Positions 1-6,048 of a stretch of DNA of 6,815 nucleotides are shown one piece after another. This DNA is from Gammaproteobacteria bacterium. Lineage in GTDB: Bacteria; Pseudomonadota; Gammaproteobacteria; Pseudomonadales; Azotimanducaceae. Location of the stretch: assembly GCA_003228415.1 (NCBI GenBank), contig QIDL01000106.1:1-6815 (forward strand). The letters run 5' to 3'. Made by a program: the position numbers and the translations under genes. The notes under the pieces were generated by a model. It saw only the letters and a list, made by a program, of their open reading frames with translations. It did not search any database and was not told the origin of the DNA. Every line of letters begins with the position of its first letter. Positions within the stretch are counted from its first letter, which is position 1.

Positions 1-2860
1 TGACCCGATCGAGGTCCGCTATTTGATAGCGGATCACATGCAGCACAGGTCCGAATACTTCGTGGTCGAGCTGATTGATCGAATCAATCTCGAAAATCTG
101 TGGCGCGAAAAACGTCCCTTTCATACACGCATCCGGAAGTTGGCAACGCCCCAGAAGTCGGGCGCTTCGTTCCATTTGTTCCATTTGCGAGACGTGAGCC
201 TGTAACGATGCGCAGGCCGCCGCATCGATTACCGGACCTACGTCCGTTTCCAGCAGCAACGGGTTGCCGATGACGAGTGTCGCCATGGCGCCGAGCAGCA
301 TCTCGATTGCTGAATCCGCAATTTCTTCCTGCAGGTAGAGCACGCGTAACGCCGAGCAGCGCTGGCCGGCGCTTCCGAAGGCCGAGCCGATCACATCATC
401 GACCAGCTGTTCGGGCAGTGCCGAGGAGTCTGTGAGCATGACGTTCTGCCCGCCGGTTTCCGCGATCAGCGGCACGATAGGTCCTTCACGCCCGGCAAGT
501 AAGCGATTGATCTGCCGGGCGGTATCGGTTCCGCCGGTGAAGGCGATGCCGTTTACTCGATGGTCGGTGACGAGTTCGGCGCCGATTACCGATCCTTCAC
601 CGGGCAGGAAGTGCAGTACCTCGGCAGGCACCCCGGCCGCGTGCAACAGTTGCACCGCCTTTGAGCCGGTCAGTGGAGTCTGCTCCGCAGGCTTTGCGAT
701 CACACAGTTACCGGCGGCCAGGGCCGCCGTGATCTGACCAATGAAGATGGCCAGCGGAAAATTCCACGGGCTGATGCAGGCGAAAACACCCCTGCCGTGC
801 AGGCTCAACTCGTTGTGTTCACCGGTCGGTCCGGGGAGTTTCGTGGGGTTTTCGAATTTCCTGCGAGCCTGTAAGGCGTAGTAGCGACAGAAATCCACCG
901 CCTCTCGTACTTCCGCCTGCGCGTCCGCGATCGTTCTGCCTGCTTCGGCGCCAATCAGAGCCATCAGCTCTGCACGATGCGAGTCGAGCAGGCAGGCAGC
1001 GCGCTCCAGGATCGCAGCGCGACAATCGCCACCTTGCCTGTTCCATTCCGCTTGTGCAGCCTGAGCACAATCCAAGGCCCGGTCGACGTCGCCGTGTGAC
1101 GATGTGACCAGGCGGCCTACCGTCGAGCCATCGGCCGGATTCAGCACCGGCTCCGATTCTCCGGTGCTTTTGACACCGTCTACGATCGGAGCCGCAGTGT
1201 GAAATTGGCTCGCTGCGGTTTGCACTGCCTCTAACAGGGAATGACACGCCCGGGGATCATTCAGATCAATTCCTCGTGCGTTCTCTCGAGGTTCACCGGC
1301 GTGACGATATATGTCTGCGGGCCTGGGGATCTCAGGGTGGCGTAGTGAAATCTCGGATCTGACCCGGAATAGTACGTCCTGCACAAGCTCATCGATGGGG
1401 GTGCGGGCATCGAGAAATCGATTGATAAACGAACTGTTGGCGCCATTTTCGAGCAGTCGTCGCACCAGATAAGGCAATAGATCGCGATGCGAGCCGACCG
1501 GAGCATAGATGCGTAACGGAATCGAGGTGCCGAGCTCGTTGAACAGCTCATCGTATAACAACTGGCCCATGCCGTGCAGTCGTTGAAACTCGTATTCGCG
1601 ATTACCGGCCAGTTCGATCACCTGGCAAACCGTTGCTGCGTTGTGCGTTGCGAACTGTGGATAGATCGCCCGCGGGGCTTGCAACAACCGAGTGGCGCAC
1701 ACCTCGAAGCTGAGGTCGGTGTTGGTCTTCCTGGTAAATACCGGGTAATCGGCAAAACCCTGTTCCTGGGCATGCTTGATCTCTGCGTCCCAATAGGCGC
1801 CTTTGACCAGCCGCACCATGATCTGCCGCCCGGTTTCCAGGCCCAACGAAATCAGCCAGTCGGCGATTGCCGGGGCCCGCTTCTGATAGGCCTGCAGCAC
1901 GAAGCCCAGCCCGTTCCAGTGGCTCAACTCGGGCGATCGAGCCAGGGTTTCGAACAGGCTCAGCGAGAGATCGAGCCTGGATGCTTCTTCGGCGTCGATG
2001 CTGAATCCCAACCCGTAGCTTCTCGCCTTCATGGCCAGTGCCAGCAGCTTCACACCGAGATCGTTCAGCACCGCATCGCGCTGGGCCTGCTCGTATCTTG
2101 GATGTAATGCCGACAGTTTGAGCGAGATACCATTGGCCATTTTCGGGTCGGTTGCAGATTCCCCGAGGCCAACGGTGTCGATTGCGTTGCTGTAGGAGGT
2201 GTAGAACTGTTCGGCGTCGGACCAGGTACGAGCGCCTTCACCCAACATGTCGAATGAGTAAAGGTCATGCGGCTCACGTTGGCCGTTGTCGGTCTGCAGT
2301 GCTTCGTCGATGGTGCGTCCCAGCACGAATTGGCGGGCGAGGATCCGCATGGCCTGAATCACAGCGGTTCGCACGACAGGCTCGCCCAGTCGATTGACCA
2401 GACGGCGCATCCACCCATCGATGTCTGTTGCCAGTTCCGAATCCAGCGTGACCAGTCGACCGGTCAACATGAGCCCCCAGACCGAGGCGTTGACGACGTG
2501 GGAGCGGGATTTTCCCAGATGCGCCTGCCAGTCGCCGGCGCCGATCTTCTCTGCGATCAGTTTGTCGGCGGTGGTCTCGTCCGGGATGCGAAGCAGTGCT
2601 TCTGCCAGACACATCAGCGCCACGCCCTCCGGATTGGTCAGGCCAAACTCCTGGAGAAATGCATCGAGCGCCCCGGGATGACTGCTGGATTCGCGGCAGC
2701 GCGCGACCAGCGAGCGGGATCGAGCCAATATGCGCGAGCGTTGAGCCGGTGTAAGCGCTTGTTCGGCACGCTCCAGCAAAGCCTCTACCGAGGCAATCTC
2801 ATCGGCATGGGTGGTGTTGCGAATGACAGAACGCAACTCCGCCAGTTCGGATGCGGGCAT
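1..2860 (-). CDS. putA: Bifunctional proline dehydrogenase / L-glutamate gamma-semialdehyde (P5C) dehydrogenase PutA, C-terminus beyond window
   Basis: PutA oxidises L-proline to pyrroline-5-carboxylate with FAD, passing electrons to quinone, then oxidises the semialdehyde to glutamate with NAD+. Reading back from 2860 gives 953 uninterrupted codons that leave the window at base 1. The helical arm and the FAD barrel of the proline dehydrogenase come first: SLKLSALHPRY (residues 246-256, K248), SIDAEEASRLD (287-297, D289), RLVKGAYWD (350-358), IYAPVG (451-456, Y452) and YLVRRLLENGA (464-474, R467/R468). These match the E. coli PutA active site. The aldehyde dehydrogenase domain follows from about residue 555: SPWNFPLAIF (697-706), FTGG (774-777), AETGGQN with general base E801, GQRCSALR with catalytic C835, and HEVFGPVL (933-940). 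Minimal PutAs are about 1000-1050 residues, so roughly the last 50-100 or more are missing. The ATG at 2858-2860 is the likely start: an in-frame TAG lies 24 bases upstream (2885-2887) and a weak AAGAG precedes the ATG. There is no N-terminal ribbon-helix-helix DNA-binding domain, so autorepression of the E. coli kind is not expected. It may be co-transcribed with the OmpA-domain gene 79 bases upstream. Confidence 0.96.
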   Translation of the reverse strand, partial: MPASELAELRSVIRNTTHADEIASVEALLERAEQALTPAQRSRILARSRSLVARCRESSSHPGALDAFLQEFGLTNPEGVALMCLAEALLRIPDETTADKLIAEKIGAGDWQAHLGKSRSHVVNASVWGLMLTGRLVTLDSELATDIDGWMRRLVNRLGEPVVRTAVIQAMRILARQFVLGRTIDEALQTDNGQREPHDLYSFDMLGEGARTWSDAEQFYTSYSNAIDTVGLGESATDPKMANGISLKLSALHPRYEQAQRDAVLNDLGVKLLALAMKARSYGLGFSIDAEEASRLDLSLSLFETLARSPELSHWNGLGFVLQAYQKRAPAIADWLISLGLETGRQIMVRLVKGAYWDAEIKHAQEQGFADYPVFTRKTNTDLSFEVCATRLLQAPRAIYPQFATHNAATVCQVIELAGNREYEFQRLHGMGQLLYDELFNELGTSIPLRIYAPVGSHRDLLPYLVRRLLENGANSSFINRFLDARTPIDELVQDVLFRVRSEISLRHPEIPRPADIYRHAGEPRENARGIDLNDPRACHSLLEAVQTAASQFHTAAPIVDGVKSTGESEPVLNPADGSTVGRLVTSSHGDVDRALDCAQAAQAEWNRQGGDCRAAILERAACLLDSHRAELMALIGAEAGRTIADAQAEVREAVDFCRYYALQARRKFENPTKLPGPTGEHNELSLHGRGVFACISPWNFPLAIFIGQITAALAAGNCVIAKPAEQTPLTGSKAVQLLHAAGVPAEVLHFLPGEGSVIGAELVTDHRVNGIAFTGGTDTARQINRLLAGREGPIVPLIAETGGQNVMLTDSSALPEQLVDDVIGSAFGSAGQRCSALRVLYLQEEIADSAIEMLLGAMATLVIGNPLLLETDVGPVIDAAACASLQAHVSQMEQMERSARLLGRCQLPDACMKGTFFAPQIFEIDSINQLDHEVFGPVLHVIRYQIADLDRV
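169..187. repeat. Short tandem duplication of a 9-base unit inside putA
   Basis: The plus strand reads GTTCCATTT twice in direct succession (169-177 and 178-186), followed by one more G. In PutA this encodes QMEQME (residues 892-897), in a probably helical segment of the aldehyde dehydrogenase domain between the catalytic cysteine and the NAD-binding HEVFGPV motif. The unit is a multiple of three, so the frame is kept. It may be a small local duplication or chance. Confidence 0.5.
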
Positions 2861-2939
2861 GACGGCGCTCTTTGCGGCCGGCGACTAGGCCATTGTCTGA
2901 ACGATCTTCGGCCCGATGCGCGGGAAAATCCAGCGGGAT

Positions 2940-4487
2940 TTACCGGGCAGGGGAGAGCGGCACGTCGGGAAGCTGCAGCTGTGCCAGGGGCAGCCGGGTC
3001 GCCCAGGTTGGCTGTATGATCACATCGATTCGTCGATTGCGTTTGCGCCCCTCGGGTGTTTCGTTGTTTGCCACCGGGCGGGATTCTCCATAGCCCGTGG
3101 AGTTCAGGTTGAGCGGAGAGATCGGCAATGAAATCAGCAGATACTTCACCACCGAGTCGGCACGGGCCTGAGATAGCGCCAGATTCTGTTGATCGGATCC
3201 GAAGGCATCGGTGTGACCTTCCACCACAACCTGGCTCTCTGGAAACTCGCTGATCGCCTGCTCCAGGATGTCGAGAATCGGCAGGTGCTCCTGCTTGAGC
3301 TGTGCGGCACCGCTGTCGAAGTTCAATCCGATCATGCGAATGATCACGGTATCCCCCTGGCGGAGCACCGTCGCCTGGTTGGATTCGAACAGAGAGTCCA
3401 CTGTGGCAAAGCGTTCACGATGCCGGGCCTGCTGCTCGAGGTGACGTGCCTGCTGTGCCAGCAGGACCTCCAGTTCCTCAATGGTCTGATTGCCACCGCC
3501 GAGCAGTTCCTGCATTTTTGTGACCTGTTCGTTGAGCGCTGCGAGTTGCTGCTCTCGATCGCTCAAAGCCTGGGTCAGTGAGCCTTCCGTCTTCTTGATC
3601 GAATCCAGAGACACGAGTAATTCATCGATGGCCGCCGTTTCGCCATTGTCAAAGTAGACGGGCTTGTCCAGAGCGTCACCGAGTCTGCCGATCGACGCTT
3701 CCCACTCCAGCAACACGGATTCCAGATTGGTTCCGCGATCGCGGATTCGTTGCTCCAGCCTGGAGACGTAGATGGCGTGGCGGGCATTGTGTTTGGCATC
3801 GACCGCCAGACTGCGCGGCCGGTCGGTGTCGTAGCGGTCGGTGTTCAACGCGGTCTCGGCGGTATCCAGCAGAATTCGGGCGTTGTTGAGTGACATCGGC
3901 GCATAGCGCTCGGCCCGTAATTTTTCTGCCTGCTGAATCAGGTCTTTGGTTTCGTTCAGATAGTTAGCCTTGATCGCAGCAAGCTCTCCCGCCCGATAGG
4001 CCGTTTCCGCCTTATCGGCATAGCGTTGGGCGTATTTGATGCTGCTGCGCTCCAACCGGCGGGTCGCTTCGCTGAAGTTGGATTCGCCTTCGTCCCAGTC
4101 GTCAACGGCGTAGCTCGACGCCTCGCTCGACAGGGCGTCATTGCGGGCCTGGATCATGGCGTCGAATGCAAGGGCCGCAACTGCGGCCGCCTCAGCCGAC
4201 TTGTTGTATTGCGCCTCGGCCCTGGTCAGATAGCGGCGGATCGAGTCGACGCTACCCGCGCGCTTGAAGGTCGCTTCGGCTCGCTGGTAATAGTCCATGG
4301 CTTCCGAAAAGCTGACCGGTGCCAGTAATGCGGCGTTCTGATCTTCGGCTCGGGTCCGAGCCTCATCGGTGTTGCTGAACAGCGGACCGCGCATGCTGGT
4401 AAGGCCCGCTTCTGCAAGAATGGGTGTCAGGAACAGGGCTGTCGAAAGCAGGGCTGCCATGGCAGACAGGAAGATTCGATGACGCAT
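2940..4487 (-). CDS. Secreted periplasmic protein with DUF4398-like helical repeats, coiled coil and C-terminal OmpA peptidoglycan-binding domain
   Basis: The 515-residue product probably sits in the periplasm and holds peptidoglycan through its C-terminal domain. Its exact role is unknown. Residues 1-27 look like a Sec signal peptide: MRHR, a hydrophobic stretch (5-24), and a likely cut after ILAEA. There is no lipobox cysteine, and in fact no cysteine anywhere. Residues about 54-245 are alpha-helical and rich in Ala, Glu and Arg, with recurring A-E-x-x-Y/F/L patterns (69-75, 90-94, 160-164, 209-213), resembling DUF4398 segments. Residues about 295-360 are a likely coiled coil (Gln/Glu/Leu-rich). 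The OmpA domain spans about 380-492: LNFDSGAAQL (388-397), VEGHTDAFG (422-430), NLALSQARADSVVKYL (435-450) and GYGESRP (465-471). D427 and R442 are 15 residues apart, as are the diaminopimelate-binding Asp and Arg of Acinetobacter OmpA. No beta-barrel is seen. The gene is divergent from the FAD oxidoreductase and lies upstream of putA. The start ATG is at 4485-4487, with only a weak GGA as ribosome binding site. Confidence 0.88.
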   Translation of the reverse strand: MRHRIFLSAMAALLSTALFLTPILAEAGLTSMRGPLFSNTDEARTRAEDQNAALLAPVSFSEAMDYYQRAEATFKRAGSVDSIRRYLTRAEAQYNKSAEAAAVAALAFDAMIQARNDALSSEASSYAVDDWDEGESNFSEATRRLERSSIKYAQRYADKAETAYRAGELAAIKANYLNETKDLIQQAEKLRAERYAPMSLNNARILLDTAETALNTDRYDTDRPRSLAVDAKHNARHAIYVSRLEQRIRDRGTNLESVLLEWEASIGRLGDALDKPVYFDNGETAAIDELLVSLDSIKKTEGSLTQALSDREQQLAALNEQVTKMQELLGGGNQTIEELEVLLAQQARHLEQQARHRERFATVDSLFESNQATVLRQGDTVIIRMIGLNFDSGAAQLKQEHLPILDILEQAISEFPESQVVVEGHTDAFGSDQQNLALSQARADSVVKYLLISLPISPLNLNSTGYGESRPVANNETPEGRKRNRRIDVIIQPTWATRLPLAQLQLPDVPLSPAR

Positions 4488-4493
4488 TATTTG

Positions 4494-4552
4494 TCGTCCG
4501 TTACATGGTTTTTTTCATAGATTTCAAAAGATTACGCGTCATCGACGGACGA
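4494..4552. repeat. 8-base perfect inverted repeat in the leader of the OmpA-domain gene
   Basis: TCGTCCGT (4494-4501) and ACGGACGA (4545-4552) are exact reverse complements, separated by 43 bases. On the minus strand, the arm nearer the gene ends 6 bases before the ATG at 4487, so it covers the ribosome-binding position. In RNA the arms could pair and hide the start. As DNA they could be two half-sites for a regulator. A perfect 8-base pair in a region this size could also occur by chance. Confidence 0.4.
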
Positions 4553-4617
4553 AAACGGGAACTTCGACACGTTCGAGGCGATTGTTCCGTCTTTGCGGTA
4601 GGATTCTGTCGTTTTTT

Positions 4618-4624
4618 GAAGGAG
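4618..4624 (+). promoter_or_regulatory. Ribosome binding site GAAGGAG that decides the start of the FAD oxidoreductase
   Basis: GAAGGAG lies 11 bases before the ATG at 4636, slightly long but workable, and a second purine run AGGGG (4629-4633) sits very close to the ATG. The in-frame GTG at 4624 overlaps this site and cannot use it. The upstream in-frame TTG at 4582 has no comparable site. Confidence 0.6.
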
Positions 4625-4635
4625 TGACAGGGGCG

Positions 4636-5934
4636 ATGGCTGCGCGGCAACCGGATGCAATTATCGTGGGCGCGGGAGTGATTGGCTGCTCGATCGCCTG
4701 GGCGCTGGCCAGACGCGGAATCAAAACCCTCAACCTCGATGCCCTGCCCGCGGCCGGGTACGGTTCGACCAGCCATTCATCGGCAATCATCCGACCTTTC
4801 TACTCCCACATCACCTCCTGCGCGCTGGCTCACGAAGCACGCTTTCTCTGGCAACGGTGGCCGGAGACAGTCGGCACCGAAGATGAGCGGGGATTCGCTC
4901 GGTACACGGAGTGCGGCGGGCTGATCCTGATCAGGGAAGGGGAGGAGGATGCCTACTCGCTGAACCTGTCGGTGCTGGATGAAGTAGGCGTCGACTACGA
5001 GCTGTTCGACTCGGCTCAGGTGGCCGAGTTGTATCCGGGAACCTGTCTGGATGCATTCGGACCGCCACGACCGATGGCCGATGAAAATTTCGGTCAACCC
5101 AGCGATGGGCGTATCGGAGGTGGCATCTTTCTTCCTCAAGCAGGTTATGTTTCTGATCCGCAGCTTGCCACTCACAACCTGCAGGTTGCCGCCGAGGCGC
5201 TCGGCGCGGAGTTTCGCTTCTCTGCTCGAATCGTGTCGATCGAACGGGATGGCCAGGCGGTGCACGGTGTGAGGCTCGATAACGGCGAGACGCTCAGGGC
5301 GCCCATTGTGGTCAACGCGGCGGGACCACATTCGCGACAGATCAATGAGTTGGCCGGGGTGGCGGACTCTCTCAAGATTACTACTCAGCCACATCGTCAT
5401 GAAGTTGCTTACGTGACCGCGCCGGCTGCCTATATCGATCATGGCAATGGCTTCGTGGTGGATCTGGATGCCGGCGTGTATCAGCGTCCGGACGGCAAGG
5501 ATCTTCTCATCGGTTCTGCAGACCCGGATTGTGATCCGCCGGACATCGTCGACCCGGATGATTACAACTCGGAATTCACCGAGCAATGGACGTTGCAGGT
5601 TTATCGGGCGGCCCAGCGTTTTCCGATGCTCGGCATCGAAAATACCGCGCGCGGTACGGTGGGTCTCTACGATGTCTCGGACGACTGGATTCCCATGTAT
5701 GACAAGACCGACCTGGAGGGGTTCTATCTGGCGATCGGTACCAGCGGCAACCAGTTCAAGAACGCCCCGCTGGTGGGAGATCTGCTGGCGGAGATCATCA
5801 TGGCAGCAGCGAAAGGACGCGATCACGACGAAACCCCGGCCCGGCTGGAATTGCCTCATGTCGGGCGCTCGGTGGATCTCTCTTTTTACTCCCGTAATCG
5901 CAAGCTGCAGAAGACCCGTTCCGTGCTGGCTTGA
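4636..5934 (+). CDS. DAO-family FAD-dependent oxidoreductase (sarcosine oxidase / dimethylglycine dehydrogenase-like), substrate unknown
   Basis: This 432-residue cytoplasmic flavoenzyme probably oxidises the C-N bond of an amino acid or N-methyl amine. The substrate cannot be read from the sequence. The N-terminal Rossmann motif is DAIIVGAGVIGCSIAWALARR (residues 7-27, GAGVIG at 12-17), and the second strand ends in LNLD (D35). The motif GYGSTSHSSAIIRPFYS (41-57) follows, next to where the flavin ring sits in relatives. The second FAD-binding strand is IVVNAAGPHSRQI (224-236). The C-terminal motifs GLYDVSDDWIPMYD (343-356) and LAIGTSGNQFKNAP (365-378) are typical of the family. The length fits a single-domain DAO protein, and the folate-binding GcvT-like domain of true dimethylglycine dehydrogenases is absent. 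Where monomeric sarcosine oxidase has its flavin-linking cysteine, this protein appears to have G343. I chose the ATG at 4636 because it follows GAAGGAG and starts just before the Rossmann strand; a TTG at 4582 would add 18 unsupported residues. fabB follows after 114 bases on the same strand. Confidence 0.88.
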   Translation: MAARQPDAIIVGAGVIGCSIAWALARRGIKTLNLDALPAAGYGSTSHSSAIIRPFYSHITSCALAHEARFLWQRWPETVGTEDERGFARYTECGGLILIREGEEDAYSLNLSVLDEVGVDYELFDSAQVAELYPGTCLDAFGPPRPMADENFGQPSDGRIGGGIFLPQAGYVSDPQLATHNLQVAAEALGAEFRFSARIVSIERDGQAVHGVRLDNGETLRAPIVVNAAGPHSRQINELAGVADSLKITTQPHRHEVAYVTAPAAYIDHGNGFVVDLDAGVYQRPDGKDLLIGSADPDCDPPDIVDPDDYNSEFTEQWTLQVYRAAQRFPMLGIENTARGTVGLYDVSDDWIPMYDKTDLEGFYLAIGTSGNQFKNAPLVGDLLAEIIMAAAKGRDHDETPARLELPHVGRSVDLSFYSRNRKLQKTRSVLA

Positions 5935-5985
5935 GCCGCCCGGCGTCATGCTGGCGAACTCAGAGCACGATCCTCAGTTATCACG

Positions 5986-5991
5986 TATATT
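5986..5991 (+). promoter_or_regulatory. Possible -10 element for a fabB-proximal promoter
   Basis: TATATT matches the sigma-70 -10 consensus at five of six bases and lies in the 114-base gap between the oxidoreductase and fabB. No good -35 hexamer is found 15-19 bases upstream, so the promoter is weakly supported. If used, transcription would begin close to 5998, right at the inverted repeat that follows. Confidence 0.3.
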
Positions 5992-5998
5992 TCCCGAT

Positions 5999-6013
5999 GT
6001 GGGTGAGACCCAC
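5999..6013 (+). repeat. Perfect 6-base inverted repeat in the fabB leader
   Basis: GTGGGT (5999-6004) and ACCCAC (6008-6013) are exact reverse complements around a GAG spacer. The hairpin would lie 35 bases before the fabB ATG. No T-run follows, so it is not an intrinsic terminator. It could be a regulator's operator near the start of transcription, or a 5' stem on the fabB message. It does not resemble the FadR or FabR sites I know from E. coli. Confidence 0.45.
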
Positions 6014-6036
6014 CATTCGATCTGTTTCGAGCTGGC

Positions 6037-6041
6037 AGGAG
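6037..6041 (+). promoter_or_regulatory. Strong ribosome binding site of fabB
   Basis: AGGAG ends 7 bases before the ATG at 6049, the best-placed ribosome binding site in the window. It fixes the fabB start and agrees with high expression of a core lipid-synthesis gene. Confidence 0.75.
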
Positions 6042-6048
6042 TGTTGAT

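Larger units (their letters stand above)
4488..4635. promoter_or_regulatory. Divergent intergenic region carrying the promoters of the OmpA-domain gene and the FAD oxidoreductase gene
   Basis: These 148 bases separate two genes pointing away from each other, so both promoters should lie here. The region is more AT-rich than the genes, especially 4505-4535. I could not find a convincing sigma-70 -35/-10 pair for either direction. TAGGAT at 4599-4604 could be a -10 for the plus-strand gene, but it has no good -35 partner. An 8-base inverted repeat lies on the OmpA-gene side. Confidence 0.6.

Noticed and set aside
1..2860. Possible frameshifted or broken putA, suggested by short minus-strand open frames at 819-1247 and 1261-1551
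   Set aside because: Translating back from 2860 gives one frame without a stop to base 1, with every conserved motif in order. The short frames are other reading frames.
2926..2941. Hairpin AAATCC-CGCT-GGATTT right after the OmpA-domain gene stop, as an intrinsic terminator before putA
   Set aside because: The stem is only 6 bases and AT-rich, overlaps the stop codon, and is followed by a run of just four T (two of which lie within the stem). It is too weak to claim termination; the 79-base gap otherwise shows nothing clear.
2267..3019. Plus-strand open frames opposite putA, including 1574-2107 and 2267-3019
   Set aside because: Both are codon-aligned antisense frames. The minus strand encodes continuous PutA with all catalytic motifs, so these are shadows.
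4501..4542. A 13-codon minus-strand leader frame (MTRNLLKSMKKTM) just before the OmpA-domain gene
   Set aside because: It has no convincing ribosome binding site and no attenuator-like structure tied to its codons, so a leader peptide cannot be supported.
4582..4635. TTG start at 4582 extending the FAD oxidoreductase by 18 residues
   Set aside because: The extension precedes the Rossmann strand, has no ribosome binding site, and contains the GAAGGAG that serves the ATG at 4636.
4777..5949. A 390-codon open frame on the minus strand opposite the FAD oxidoreductase
   Set aside because: It is codon-aligned with the sense gene, so it is closed only where the sense strand uses TTA, CTA or TCA, which are rare here. 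Its product has no recognisable domain, while the sense protein has clear FAD motifs.
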